A stretch of DNA of 64,000 nucleotides from Streptomyces diastaticus subsp. diastaticus (GTDB taxonomy: Bacteria > Actinomycetota > Actinomycetes > Streptomycetales > Streptomycetaceae). The stretch lies in assembly GCF_011170125.1 (NCBI RefSeq), contig NZ_BLLN01000002.1, positions 963,501 to 1,027,500 on the forward strand. Reading direction: 5' to 3'. The notes below the pieces were generated by a model, which worked only from the letters and a program-made list of their open reading frames with translations, searched no databases and was not told where the DNA came from. Positions within the stretch are counted from its first letter, which is position 1, and every line of letters begins with the position of its first letter. The translations under genes were made by a program, and so were the position numbers. Below are positions 32,309-43,029 of the stretch, piece after piece.

Positions 32309-32983
32309 TCAGCGCGAGCGCTTCGCCAGGCGCTCGACGTCGAGCAGGATGACCGCGCGGGCCTCCAGGCGCAGCCAGCCGCGCCCGGCGAAGTCCGCGA
32401 GGGCCTTGTTGACCGTCTCGCGGGAGGCGCCGACGAGCTGGGCCAGCTCCTCCTGGGTGAGGTCGTGCACGACGTGGATGCCTTCCTCGGACTGCACCCC
32501 GAAGCGCCGGGAGAGGTCCAGGAGGGCCCGGGCCACGCGGCCGGGTACGTCGGAGAAGACCAGGTCGGACATCTGATCGTTGGTCTTGCGCAGGCGCCGG
32601 GCGACGGCGCGCAGCAGGGCGGAGGCCACCTCGGGCCGGGCGTTGAGCCACGGCTGGAGGTCGCCGTGGCCCAGGCCGAGGAGCTTGACCTCGGTCAGAG
32701 CGCTGGCGGTGGCCGTGCGGGGGCCGGGGTCGAAGAGCGACAGCTCACCGATCAGCTCGCCGGGGCCGAGCACGGCCAGCATGTTCTCCCGGCCGTCGGG
32801 GGATGTGCGGTGGAGCTTCACCTTGCCCTCGGTGACCACGTAGAGGCGGTCGCCGGGGTCGCCTTCGTGGAACAACGCGTCGCCACGGGCGAGGGTCGCC
32901 TCGCTCATGGAGGCGCGGAGCTCCGCGGCCTGCTCGTCGTCGAGCGCCGCGAAGAGCGGCGCGCGCCGCAGAACATCGTCCAC
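32309..32983 (-). CDS. crp: Crp/Fnr-family regulator, cAMP receptor protein
   Basis: A 224-aa protein. The N-terminal cyclic-nucleotide domain has GDALFHEGDPGDRLYVVTEGKVKL, GPGELIGELSLFDPGPRTATASAL (phosphate-binding cassette GELSLF...RTATA) and the dimerisation helix RPEVASALLRAVARRLRKTNDQM. The C-terminal winged helix has DLTQEELAQLVGASRETVNKALADFAGRGWLRL, with the recognition helix SRETVNKAL. It corresponds by sequence and place (next to nth) to S. coelicolor Crp (SCO3571), which controls germination and antibiotic production (known). Transcribed alone, divergent from nth. Confidence 0.95.
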   Translation of the reverse strand: MDDVLRRAPLFAALDDEQAAELRASMSEATLARGDALFHEGDPGDRLYVVTEGKVKLHRTSPDGRENMLAVLGPGELIGELSLFDPGPRTATASALTEVKLLGLGHGDLQPWLNARPEVASALLRAVARRLRKTNDQMSDLVFSDVPGRVARALLDLSRRFGVQSEEGIHVVHDLTQEELAQLVGASRETVNKALADFAGRGWLRLEARAVILLDVERLAKRSR

Positions 32984-33577
32984 GAGTTCTCTCCTATGTC
33001 GACCTGCTCAGGGAACCGTGGTCCCCATTTTGCCGGACGGGTCAAACAGTGCGATCAATCACAAGGATGCCGGACGGGTGTGCCGTTCTGTGCGGCAGGG
33101 GGCCGAACAGGGGGTCCCAGGGCCCGGACGAGGCCGTCCGGGTGACGGACGGGCAGGCGCTGGAGCCCTTGCGGGAAGCGGCGAGAGCGCAGGCCACGGC
33201 GGTCGGACGGGAGGGCACGGCCCGTCGTTGCGCTGTGGGCGAACGCCCCCGCGTCCGGGGGTGCCGAAGGTAAAAGGACAGCAAAACGAGCACCTCCCGC
33301 CGGTGCGTCCGATAGGCGGACGCGCGTCACCGAACAGCGCAACGCGAAGGCCGCACCGACGGCGGCGCCACCGCCGCCGCCCGGACGGCCTACCCGCCCT
33401 TCGCCCGCCCACACGCACCGTCACCTCGTACACACGTACGGGTGTACGCGCGGGTGGGCGGCGCGGCGCGACGGGGCGGGCGGGACAGGGGGGCGCGGAG
33501 CCGTCCGCGCCGTCGCCGGGTGCGGGTCCTCGTGCGGATTCCGCCGGGCGCCGGTCCTCCGGCGTAGCCTTCCTCCC
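32984..33577. promoter_or_regulatory. crp-nth divergent intergenic region with an inverted repeat
   Basis: 594 bp lie between crp and nth. The left ~80 bp, moderately AT-rich (GTGCGATCAATCACAAGG), should hold the crp promoter. At 33427-33448 an inverted repeat, CGTACAC-(8)-GTGTACG, lies ~130 bp before nth and could be an operator. Open frames in the middle (33049-33273 plus and 33055-33414 minus) lack RBS and family features and are not called. Confidence 0.5.
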
Positions 33578-34516
33578 ATGGCCAAGAGCACGGGGCGTGA
33601 GCCCGCCGCGAAGAAGCCGGACGACGCCGGGAAGCCGCCGCCCGTCGTGCGGGAGCCGGCCGCGTCCCCGGACGCGGCGAAGCGCCCCGCCGCGGCCAAG
33701 GGCGGTGCGTCGACTTCCGTCCAGGGGGCCGCCCTCGGCGGCAAGCCCTGGCGCGAGTCGCGTCTCGCGATGGTCCGCAGGGCCCGCCGGACCAACCGCG
33801 AGCTGGCCGAGGTCTACCCGTACGCCCACCCGGAGCTGGACTTCGAGAACCCCTTCCAGTTGCTGGTCGCCACGGTGCTCTCGGCGCAGACCACCGACCT
33901 GAGGGTGAACCAGACGACGCCCGCGCTCTTCGCGAAGTACCCGACGCCCGAGGACCTGGCCGCCGCCCCGCCGGAGGAGCTGGAGGAGATCATCCGGCCC
34001 ACCGGGTTCTTCCGCGCCAAGGCCCGCTCGCTGCTGGGCCTCTCGGCCGCCCTGCGGGACCGGTTCGACGGCGAGGTGCCGGGGAGGCTGGACGACCTGG
34101 TCTCGCTGCCCGGCGTCGGCCGCAAGACCGCCTTCGTCGTGCTCGGCAACGCCTTCGGCGTCCCCGGCCTCACCGTGGACACCCACTTCGGCCGGCTGGT
34201 GCGCCGCTGGAAGTGGACCGAGGAGACCGACCCCGAGAAGGTCGAGGCGGCCGTCGCCGCGATCTTCCCCAAGAAGGACTGGACGATGCTCTCGCACCGC
34301 GTCATCTTCCACGGCCGCCGCATCTGCCACTCCCGCAAGCCCGCCTGCGGAGCCTGCCCGATCGCCCACCTCTGCCCCTCCTACGGCGAGGGCGAGACCG
34401 ACCCGGAGAAGGCGAGGAAGCTGCTGAAGTACGAGAAGGGCGGCTTCCCCGGCCAGCGCCTGAAGCCCCCGCCGGACTACCCGGGCCGGCCCGCTCCGGA
34501 ACTGGGGGCGCGTTGA
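33578..34516 (+). CDS. nth: endonuclease III
   Basis: 312 aa, ~60 residues longer than E. coli Nth because of a Lys/Ala/Pro-rich N-terminal extension. The HhH-GPD core is intact: [10 protein letters not shown], the hairpin [17 protein letters not shown] with catalytic Lys183, and [11 protein letters not shown] with catalytic Asp201. The [4Fe-4S] ligands are C250, C257, C260 and C266 (C-X6-C-X2-C-X5-C). It excises oxidised pyrimidines and cleaves the abasic site. ATG 33578 is used; a start nearer residue 55 cannot be excluded. Confidence 0.95.
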   Translation: MAKSTGREPAAKKPDDAGKPPPVVREPAASPDAAKRPAAAKGGASTSVQGAALGGKPWRESRLAMVRRARRTNRELAEVYPYAHPELDFENPFQLLVATVLSAQTTDLRVNQTTPALFAKYPTPEDLAAAPPEELEEIIRPTGFFRAKARSLLGLSAALRDRFDGEVPGRLDDLVSLPGVGRKTAFVVLGNAFGVPGLTVDTHFGRLVRRWKWTEETDPEKVEAAVAAIFPKKDWTMLSHRVIFHGRRICHSRKPACGACPIAHLCPSYGEGETDPEKARKLLKYEKGGFPGQRLKPPPDYPGRPAPELGAR

Positions 34517-34607
34517 CGGGCCGAGCGGGTGTCCGCGCCCCGCGCGGTGTCCGGCCGGAACGATCCGCGGGGCGCTCCGCGTTGTGCTCACAGAGACGGG
34601 GGTGCCG

Positions 34608-35339
34608 ATGATCCGGACCGGCGGAATCGACCAGGACGTCCACAGTGGCGGCCGCGAGGAGGAGCGCGAGGACCGCGTGACGGTGAGCGACAAGGGCCTG
34701 CCCGAGTGGCTGCGGCCGGTGGCGCACGTCGTCGACACGGTGCGCCCGCGCCAGCTGAGCAGCTATCTCCCGCCCGAGAGCGGAGCGGGCCGCCAGTCGG
34801 CGGTCCTGGTCCTCTTCGGCGAGGGCGCGCGGGGGCCCGAGCTCCTGCTCATAGAGCGCGCCGCCAAGCTCCGCTCCCACGCCGGTCAGCCCTCCTTCCC
34901 CGGCGGCTCCCTCGACCCGGAGGACGGCGACCCGCTGGCGGAGGGCCCGCTGCGGGCCGCCCTGCGGGAGGCCGAGGAGGAGACCGGTCTCGACCCGCTG
35001 GGCGTCCAGCCCTTCGGCGTCCTGCCGAAGCTGTACATCCCGGTCAGCGGCTTCGTGGTGACGCCGGTGGTCGCCTGGTGGCGCGAGCCCACCCCGGTCC
35101 GCGTCGTGGACCCCGGCGAGACGGCCCGCGTCTTCACCGTGCCGGTGGCCGACCTCACCGACCCGGCCAACCGTGCCACCGCCGTCCACCCGCTGGGCCA
35201 CGCGGGCCCCGCCTTCCTCGTCGAGTCGGCGCTGGTCTGGGGTTTCACCGCCGGCGTGATCGACCGCATCCTGCACTACGCGGGCTGGGAGCAGCCCTGG
35301 GACCGTACGAAGCAGGTCACGCTCGACCGGCACGCATGA
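34608..35339 (+). CDS. NUDIX hydrolase, CoA pyrophosphatase-like
   Basis: About 243 aa from ATG 34608; GTGs at 34677 and 34683 (behind GAGGAGGAG) give shorter forms. The motif RSHAGQPSFPGGSLDPEDGD precedes RAALREAEEETGLDP. This is the Nudix box with the upstream NuCoA signature (LRSHAGQxxFPGG) of CoA diphosphatases of the NUDT7/YeaB/NudL type. These split CoA into phosphopantetheine and 3',5'-ADP. Downstream of nth by ~90 bp and followed closely by the MarP gene; the three may share a transcript. Confidence 0.88.
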   Translation: MIRTGGIDQDVHSGGREEEREDRVTVSDKGLPEWLRPVAHVVDTVRPRQLSSYLPPESGAGRQSAVLVLFGEGARGPELLLIERAAKLRSHAGQPSFPGGSLDPEDGDPLAEGPLRAALREAEEETGLDPLGVQPFGVLPKLYIPVSGFVVTPVVAWWREPTPVRVVDPGETARVFTVPVADLTDPANRATAVHPLGHAGPAFLVESALVWGFTAGVIDRILHYAGWEQPWDRTKQVTLDRHA

Positions 35340-35614
35340 CAAGGTGACGGGGTGTGCGGCCGCCGACGGCCCCTGACGGGGTCCGGCCGGCCGCGTGAAG
35401 TTGTGGCGCGGCCCCGGTCTCGGCCCGGCGTCCGCGGTGCCCGGGGCCGTCCGCCCCGGGTGCGCGGGACGCCGCCGTGGTGGCGGGCCGCGCACCCGGT
35501 GCCGCCGTGTGACCGAACCCACGGGACGTGACGGCGTGATCCGGTGCCGACCGGACAGCAGCTTCCAGGCAACGACCAGGTGCCCAGGCACGACTAATGG
35601 AGAGGGCAGATTCG

Positions 35615-36814
35615 GTGAACGTGCTGGACATCCTGCTGCTGATCGCCGCCGTGTGGTTCGCGGTGGTCGGATACCGCCAGGGATTCGTCATCGGCGTCCT
35701 GTCGGTGATCGGCTTCCTCGGCGGCGGACTGGCCGCCGTCATGCTGCTGCCCGTCCTCTGGGACGCCGTCACCGACGACGCCGAGGTCACCACGGTCGTC
35801 GCCGTCGTCGCGGTGGTCATCGTCATCGTCTGCGCCTCCGTCGGCCAGGCCCTCACCACCCATCTCGGCAACAAGCTCCGCCGCCACATCACCTGGACCC
35901 CGGCCCGCGCCCTGGACGCCACCGGCGGCGCCGTGGTCAACGTCGTCGCCATGCTCCTGGTCGCCTGGCTGATCGGCGGGCTCCTGGCCGGCACGACCCT
36001 GCCGACCGTCGGCAAGGAGGTGCGCGGCTCCAAGGTGCTCCAGGGCATCGACCGGGCCCTGCCCCAGCAGGCCAACAGCTGGTTCGCCGACTTCCGCTCC
36101 GTCCTCGCGCAGAACGGCTTCCCGCAGGTCTTCAGCCCGTTCGCCAACGAGCCGATCACCGAGGTCCAGCCGCCCGACTCCGGTCTGGCCGCCAGTCCCG
36201 TGGCGCAGAAGGCGAAGCGTTCCATCGTGAAGGTCGTCGGCACCGCGCAGAGTTGCGGCAAGGTCCTGGAGGGCACCGGCTTCGTCTTCGACGAGCGGCG
36301 CGTGATGACCAACGCCCACGTCGTCGGCGGCGTCGACGAGCCGACCGTCCAGATCGGCGGCGAGGGCCGCCGCTACGACGCCACGGTCGTCCTCTACGAC
36401 TGGGAGAAGGACATCGCCGTCCTGGACGTCCCCGAGCTCCAGGCGCCCGCCCTCGACTTCGCCTCCCAGGACGCCGAGCGCGGCGACAGCGCCATCGTCG
36501 CCGGCTTCCCGGAGAACGGCGGCTACGACGTCCGCGCCGCCCGCGTCCGCGGCCGCATCACCGCCGACGGCCCCGACATCTACCGCCGCGGCACCGTCAG
36601 CCGCGACGTCTTCTCGCTCTACGCGACCGTCCGCCAGGGCAACTCCGGCGGCCCGCTCCTCACCCCGAAGGGCGAGGTCTACGGCGTCATCTTCGCCAAG
36701 TCCCTGGACGACCCCGACACGGGCTACGCCCTCACCGCCGACGAGGTCCGCGAGGACGTGCGCGAGGGCCGCCGGGCCGTTCAGCCGGTGTCCAGCGACG
36801 CCTGCGCCATGTAG
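35615..36814 (+). CDS. marP: MarP-type membrane serine protease with CvpA domain
   Basis: 399 aa from GTG 35615, chosen because GGAGAGG lies nine bases upstream. The N-terminal CvpA/colicin-V domain has four TM segments (LDILLLIAAVWFAVVGY, GVLSVIGFLGGGLAAVML, VVAVVAVVIVIVCASVG, VVNVVAMLLVAWLIGGLL). The periplasmic trypsin-like domain has the triad His in MTNAHVVGG, Asp in WEKDIAVLDV and Ser in RQGNSGGPLL. M. tuberculosis MarP (Rv3671c) is the characterised relative and processes the peptidoglycan hydrolase RipA under acid stress (known). Two Cys in the linker/protease region (QSCGKV, SSDACAM) could form the redox disulfide described for MarP. Confidence 0.92.
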   Translation: MNVLDILLLIAAVWFAVVGYRQGFVIGVLSVIGFLGGGLAAVMLLPVLWDAVTDDAEVTTVVAVVAVVIVIVCASVGQALTTHLGNKLRRHITWTPARALDATGGAVVNVVAMLLVAWLIGGLLAGTTLPTVGKEVRGSKVLQGIDRALPQQANSWFADFRSVLAQNGFPQVFSPFANEPITEVQPPDSGLAASPVAQKAKRSIVKVVGTAQSCGKVLEGTGFVFDERRVMTNAHVVGGVDEPTVQIGGEGRRYDATVVLYDWEKDIAVLDVPELQAPALDFASQDAERGDSAIVAGFPENGGYDVRAARVRGRITADGPDIYRRGTVSRDVFSLYATVRQGNSGGPLLTPKGEVYGVIFAKSLDDPDTGYALTADEVREDVREGRRAVQPVSSDACAM

Positions 36815-36965
36815 CGCGGGCGGGGCCCGTGCGCCCATGAGCAAGCCCGCCCTGTGTCGGGGGCGGGCTCGGTGGGGCGCGGGTGTCGGGTCGGGGAAAG
36901 GGTGTGTGCGGGGCGAGCCGCGTGGGCAGGCGCCTCTTCGAGGCGGTCAGGCCACGGAAGCCGGC

Positions 36966-37154
36966 TCAGTCGCGGGTGTGCCGCAGCCGCGCCGAGACCC
37001 AGCGGGCGCGGCGGCGGAGGATGCGGGGAATGCCGATCTCCCGGGAATCGGGGTCGAGCCCCCGGTCCCGGAGGCCACCCCGGCGGCGCGTGCCCGGCGC
37101 GGCGGCCAGGCGGCGGTTGCGTGCTACGTCGTTGTAGTCGTGCGTCCAGCCCAT
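36966..37154 (-). CDS. small conserved-looking protein
   Basis: A 62-aa basic protein: MGWTHDYNDVARNRRLA at the start, GGLRDRGLDPDSREIGIPRILRRRARWVSARL near the end. The regular pattern and low fraction of low-complexity residues differ from the surrounding shadow frames, and the GIPRILRRRARWVSARLRHTRD tail looks structured. I do not know its family. It is located alone between marP and the alpha/beta hydrolase; the remaining bases 36815-36965 and 37155-37307 hold nothing recognisable. Confidence 0.5.
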   Translation of the reverse strand: MGWTHDYNDVARNRRLAAAPGTRRRGGLRDRGLDPDSREIGIPRILRRRARWVSARLRHTRD

Positions 37155-37307
37155 ACCCGGACGTGTGCCCGCCCCCCATGGTCGGTAATCGCGGCCGGGG
37201 CGCCCAATTGGCGTATGCGCGGGGCAAGTAGCGCCGGAGCGACCAGGTGTGCCGGGGAGCGTGCGTATGCCCGGCGCGCGCCCCGCGGGCGGAGTCGCGG
37301 CGGGGGG

Positions 37308-38246
37308 TCAGCGGTCCGGCTCGGGGTCCTTCAGCCAGCTGATCAGCTCGTGCGAGAAGAGCTCGGGGTCCTCCTCGTGCGGGAAGTGGCCGAGCCCCTC
37401 GAAGAGCCGCCAGCGGTAGGGCGCCTCCACGTACTCCCCGGAACCGGCGGCGCTGCGGGTGCGCATCACCGGGTCGAGCGCGCCGTGCAGGTGCAGTGTG
37501 GGGACGCGTACCGGCAGCTTCATGCGGCGGTTGAACTGGGCGCCGTCGGGCCGCGCCATCGACCGCACCATCCAGCGGTACGGCTCGATCGAGCAGTGCG
37601 CCGTGGACGGGATGCTGATCGCCTGCCGGTAGGTGTCGACCGCCTCGTCGTCCGGGAGCCTCGGCCCGGACCACTCGCGGATCAGCCGCCCGGCCAACGC
37701 CGCCCCGTCCGCCACCAGCTGACGCTCCGGGACCCACGGCCGCTGGAACCCCCAGATGTACGACCCGGCCCGGGTCTGCCGCATGTCCCTCAGCATCGCC
37801 GAGCGCCATCGGCGGGGGTGCGGCATCGAGGAGACCGCCAGCCGGCGCACCAGCTTGGGCCGCATCACGGCGGCGGTCCACGCCAGGTAGCCGCCGAGGT
37901 CGTGGCCGACCAGGGCGGCGTCCGGCTCACCGAGGGAGCGGATGACGCCGGTGACGTCGAGGGCGAGGTTGGCCGGGTCGTAGCCGCGCGGGGTGCGGTC
38001 GCTGCCGCCGACCCCGCGCAGGTCCATCGCGACGGCCCGGTACCCGGCGTCGGCGAGCGCCGTGAGCTGGTGCCGCCAGCTCCACCAGAACTGCGGGAAG
38101 CCGTGCAGCAGCAGGACGAGTGGCCCCTCACCGGCCTCGGCGATGTGGAAGCGCGCACCGTTGGCCGCGACGTCCCGGTGGGTCCAGGGTCCGTCGGGGC
38201 GGATGATCGTCGCGGGTTGGGCCGGATGGGTGGCGGGGTCCGTCAT
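37308..38246 (-). CDS. alpha/beta hydrolase, epoxide-hydrolase-like
   Basis: 312 aa from ATG 38246. Motifs: oxyanion HGFPQFWWSWRHQL, then MDLRGVGGSDRTPRGYD, nucleophile VGHDLGGYLAW (Asp), cap region FQRPWVPERQL, and catalytic His in FEGLGHFPHEEDPELF. The HGFP and GHDLGG pairs are typical of epoxide hydrolases; M. tuberculosis EphE-type proteins look similar. Location beside the holin-like gene, whose start it follows by ~25 bp, suggests a shared transcript. Substrate unknown. Confidence 0.88.
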   Translation of the reverse strand: MTDPATHPAQPATIIRPDGPWTHRDVAANGARFHIAEAGEGPLVLLLHGFPQFWWSWRHQLTALADAGYRAVAMDLRGVGGSDRTPRGYDPANLALDVTGVIRSLGEPDAALVGHDLGGYLAWTAAVMRPKLVRRLAVSSMPHPRRWRSAMLRDMRQTRAGSYIWGFQRPWVPERQLVADGAALAGRLIREWSGPRLPDDEAVDTYRQAISIPSTAHCSIEPYRWMVRSMARPDGAQFNRRMKLPVRVPTLHLHGALDPVMRTRSAAGSGEYVEAPYRWRLFEGLGHFPHEEDPELFSHELISWLKDPEPDR

Positions 38247-38272
38247 GGGGACGAGCGTGCCACAGCCGTGCC

Positions 38273-38785
38273 TCACGCACCGCCCCGGTCGGGGTGGGCG
38301 CCCTTCGCCTCGACGGCGGCGGCGGGGTAGGGGCGGCCCGAGACGTCGGGCAGCACGCCGACCGGCTCCGGGCGCGGGTGGGGCTTGGCGTTCTGGAGGA
38401 CGGCGGCCGTCTGCTTGGCGGAGGCCACGGTCTTCTGCGGGCCCTTGCCCTTCTTGGCCTTCTTCATGAAGACGAACGCGATCATGCCGAGCAGCCCTGC
38501 GACCACGACGTTGACGGCGAAGGACAGCAGGAAGCAGATCGCCATGTTCAGGCCGGTCCAGGTACGGAAGCCGTAGGCGAGCGCGAAGCTCAGCATCGGC
38601 AGGGAGAAGATCAGTACCGTGAGGGCGGCGATGCCGACCGCGCTGCCGATCAGGCCCCGCTGCGCATCCTGCTTGAGCTGCTTCTTCGCCAGCGCGATCT
38701 CGTCGTGCACCAGCGCGGACAGCTCGGCGGTGGCCGAGGCCACCAGCTGGCCGAGGCTGCGGTCTGCGCCTACGGGTGCGCTCAT
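38273..38785 (-). CDS. DUF1469 / phage holin superfamily III membrane protein
   Basis: 170 aa from ATG 38785 behind AGAGGGAG. An N-terminal amphipathic helix (SLGQLVASATAELSALVHDEIALAKKQL) precedes two TM segments (GIAALTVLIFSLPMLSFALAYGF and AICFLLSFAVNVVVAGLLGMIAFVFM). A Lys-rich linker and a Pro-rich tail follow. This is the Actinobacteria_holin_X/DUF1469 pattern. Despite the name, there is no phage context; these are chromosomal proteins of unknown role, probably envelope-associated. It lies just upstream of the alpha/beta hydrolase. Confidence 0.85.
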   Translation of the reverse strand: MSAPVGADRSLGQLVASATAELSALVHDEIALAKKQLKQDAQRGLIGSAVGIAALTVLIFSLPMLSFALAYGFRTWTGLNMAICFLLSFAVNVVVAGLLGMIAFVFMKKAKKGKGPQKTVASAKQTAAVLQNAKPHPRPEPVGVLPDVSGRPYPAAAVEAKGAHPDRGGA

Positions 38786-39064
38786 CGCGATCTCCCTCTT
38801 CTCTCCCGGTGTCCCCACCGGCATCTCGTCCGACGTCCGCTCCGGCGTCTTCCGCTCCTGCCCGGCCGCACGGCGGTGGCTCCCGGGGGCCTGCCCCGCG
38901 CGTCCGGTTCTTGTGGTTACTGCTCCGTCAGATCATGCCGGACGGCGGCGCCCAGCGCTTCCTCACGGTGCGGACGACCGGCCCGCACACCACCGGCGTA
39001 CGCCCGGTCCTCCGCCTCGGCGCATCCCCGTCAGGACGCGGAACATGCCTGCCCGGGCCGGGGA

Positions 39065-39089
39065 ACCGGTGGCCGCGGCGGCCACCGGT
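39065..39089 (-). terminator. terminator after nhaA
   Basis: ACCGGTGGCC pairs perfectly with GGCCACCGGT around GCGGC, ten bases after the nhaA stop. The rest of the 38786-39064 gap holds only the promoter region of the DUF1469 gene; nothing else was recognised. Confidence 0.75.
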
Positions 39090-39098
39090 GGCGGGCCG

Positions 39099-40487
39099 TC
39101 AGGTGCCGGGCGGCGGATTCGGCGTGTCGCCCGCCTCCAGGGCCTCGGCGCGGGCCCGGTGCTCGGCGGCGCGCTTCTCGTACCGGGCCGCCAGGCGGCG
39201 GTGGTGCGCGGGGTCGTCCTGCTCCTCTATGTCGGGGACCGCGTTCTCGTCCTCGTCGCGCTCCTCGGCCTCCCAGAGCGTGCGGTACTTGGCGTTCCGC
39301 ATCCGCAGCAGCACGGTGGCGACGAGGGTGGCGGTGAGCGAGCCGACCAGGACGGACGCCTTGATCTCGTCGGCCAGGGCCGGGTCGTCGGCGAAGGCCA
39401 GCTCGCCGATGAGCAGGGAGACGGTGAAGCCGATCCCGGCCAGGGTGGCGACGGCGAAGATGTCCGGCCAGGCCAGGTCGTCGCTGAGCGAGGCCCGGGT
39501 GAAGCGGGCGGTCAGCCAGGTGCCGCCGAAGATGCCGAGCGCCTTGCCGACGACCAGGCCGAGCACGACGCCGAGCGTCTCCGGCCGGGTGAAGATGTCG
39601 GCCAGCGCCTCCCCGGAGACCGAGACGCCCGCCGCGAACAGGGCGAACAGGGGAACGGCGAAGCCCGCCGAGACCGGCCGCACCAGGTGTTCGACGTGCT
39701 CGCCGGGGGAGTGCTCCTCACCCTCGCGGGTGGTGCAGCGCAGCATCAGGCCCATCGCGACGCCGGCGATCGTGGCGTGGATGCCGCTGTTGTACATCAG
39801 CGCCCAGACGGTGACGGCGAGCGGCAGGTAGACGTACCAGCCGCGGACGCCGGTGCGCAGGAGGAACCAGAAGAGGGCCAGACCCGCCACGGCACCGCCG
39901 AGGGCGAGGAAGTCCAGGTCGCTGGTGAAGAAGACCGCGATGATCAGGATGGCGAAGAGGTCGTCGACCACGGCGAGGGTCAGCAGGAACGCCCGGAGCG
40001 CCGAGGGCAGCGAGGTGCCGAGGACGGCGAGCACCGCCAGGGCGAAGGCGATGTCGGTGGCGGTGGGGACCGCCCAGCCGGTGAGCGCGCCGCCGCCGGA
40101 GACGTTGACGAGGACGTACACCAGAGCCGGTGCCACCATGCCGCAGACGGCGGCGACCACCGGGAGCAGCGCGCGGCGCGGGTCGCGCAGCTCGCCCGCG
40201 ACCAGCTCCCGCTTCAGCTCCACGCCCGCGACGAAGAAGAAGACGGCGAGCAGGCCGTCGGCCGCCCAGTGCCCGACCGACAGGTCGAGGCCGAGGGCGG
40301 CCGGGCCGAAGTGGAAGTCGCGGACCGCGGCGTAACTGCCGGCGGCGGTGTTGGCCCAGATCAGGGCGGCGACGGCGGCGACGAGCAGCAGCACCCCGCC
40401 GACCGTCTCGGTCCGCAGGGCGTCGGCGAGCCGCAGGCGTTCGCGCAGCGGGGGGCGCGGGAAAGCGGTGGGGGTGGAGCCGGGCAT
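39099..40487 (-). CDS. nhaA: Na+/H+ antiporter NhaA
   Basis: About 462 aa from ATG 40487 (an upstream ATG at 40532 adds 15 residues). Twelve or so TM helices; the antiporter active site is in the helix TLAVVDDLFAILIIAVFF with the paired Asp. Other family motifs: VFFFVAGVELKREL, PTATDIAFALAVLAVLGTSLPSALR and AGIGFTVSLLIGELAF. A cytoplasmic tail after ~residue 420 is Glu/Arg-rich (EEERDEDENAVPDIEEQDD-like) and longer than in E. coli. It exchanges external H+ for internal Na+ and helps pH and salt tolerance. Transcribed leftward just downstream of acsA but after its own promoter region. Confidence 0.93.
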   Translation of the reverse strand: MPGSTPTAFPRPPLRERLRLADALRTETVGGVLLLVAAVAALIWANTAAGSYAAVRDFHFGPAALGLDLSVGHWAADGLLAVFFFVAGVELKRELVAGELRDPRRALLPVVAAVCGMVAPALVYVLVNVSGGGALTGWAVPTATDIAFALAVLAVLGTSLPSALRAFLLTLAVVDDLFAILIIAVFFTSDLDFLALGGAVAGLALFWFLLRTGVRGWYVYLPLAVTVWALMYNSGIHATIAGVAMGLMLRCTTREGEEHSPGEHVEHLVRPVSAGFAVPLFALFAAGVSVSGEALADIFTRPETLGVVLGLVVGKALGIFGGTWLTARFTRASLSDDLAWPDIFAVATLAGIGFTVSLLIGELAFADDPALADEIKASVLVGSLTATLVATVLLRMRNAKYRTLWEAEERDEDENAVPDIEEQDDPAHHRRLAARYEKRAAEHRARAEALEAGDTPNPPPGT

Positions 40488-40648
40488 GGGGAGAGGCCCT
40501 TCGTCGGAGTCAGGGTACGGCTGCGGTGGCATCGTCGCGATGCCGTGCCGACCAGACTTCCCGGCGTCCCCTCTGCGGTTGTCCCAGCTCCCGGGGCGCG
40601 AGCCAGGGGGAGCCGTGCCGTCACCCTACCGGGTGAGCCGGGTGCACG

Positions 40649-40687
40649 CCGGGGCCCGGCCGCGCGCGGTGCGTGGCCGGGCCCCGG
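40649..40687 (-). terminator. terminator after acsA
   Basis: CCGGGGCCCGGCC pairs with GGCCGGGCCCCGG around a CGCG-rich loop, 22 bases after the acsA stop. High GC and no T-tract, as usual here. Confidence 0.75.
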
Positions 40688-40708
40688 TGCCGTACGGGTG
40701 CGGTGGGC

Positions 40709-42664
<1,956 letters not shown>

Positions 42665-42980
42665 GACATCTCCCTTTCCCAGGGTGTCCGTTGTGTCCCA
42701 GGCCACAGCTCATCATCCGCGGCCCCAGGTGACAAGGGGTGTCGGCGAATTGGTTTAGACCTGTGTGCGTGGTCGGCGTGCGGTACGTGGTGCGCTCCCC
42801 GCCCGCGCGGGGGGTACTCCCTGACACGGGCCCGGGAAGCGCCGGGTTCAACCGGGCCGGGTCCCCCACCTGGGCGGGTACGCCCGCCCGGCCCCGAGGA
42901 CCGGCCCGCCGGACGGTGCCGGGCGCGTACCCGCCACCGGCGGCCGCCACTCCGCGCGCGCCCCGGGAGGTGGTCCGGAG
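42665..42980. other. intergenic region upstream of acsA
   Basis: This region carries the acsA promoter on the minus strand; the lower-GC stretch CGGCGAATTGGTTTAGACCTGTG near 42744-42766 is the best candidate location. Short open frames on both strands are GC-driven and have no family features. Confidence 0.4.
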
Positions 42981-43026
42981 GGTGGGCCGGGGCCGCCCGT
43001 TTCACCCGGGCGGCCCCGGCCCCACC
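42981..43026 (-). terminator. terminator after the SulP-carbonic anhydrase gene
   Basis: GGTGGGCCGGGGCCGCCCG pairs with CGGGCGGCCCCGGCCCCACC (one bulged C) across a short TTTCAC loop, immediately after the stop of the leftward gene. Confidence 0.8.
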
Positions 43027-43029
43027 GGC

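Noticed and set aside
38273..38785. Prophage holin
   Set aside because: The family is named holin III, but there are no phage genes; it is a common chromosomal membrane protein.
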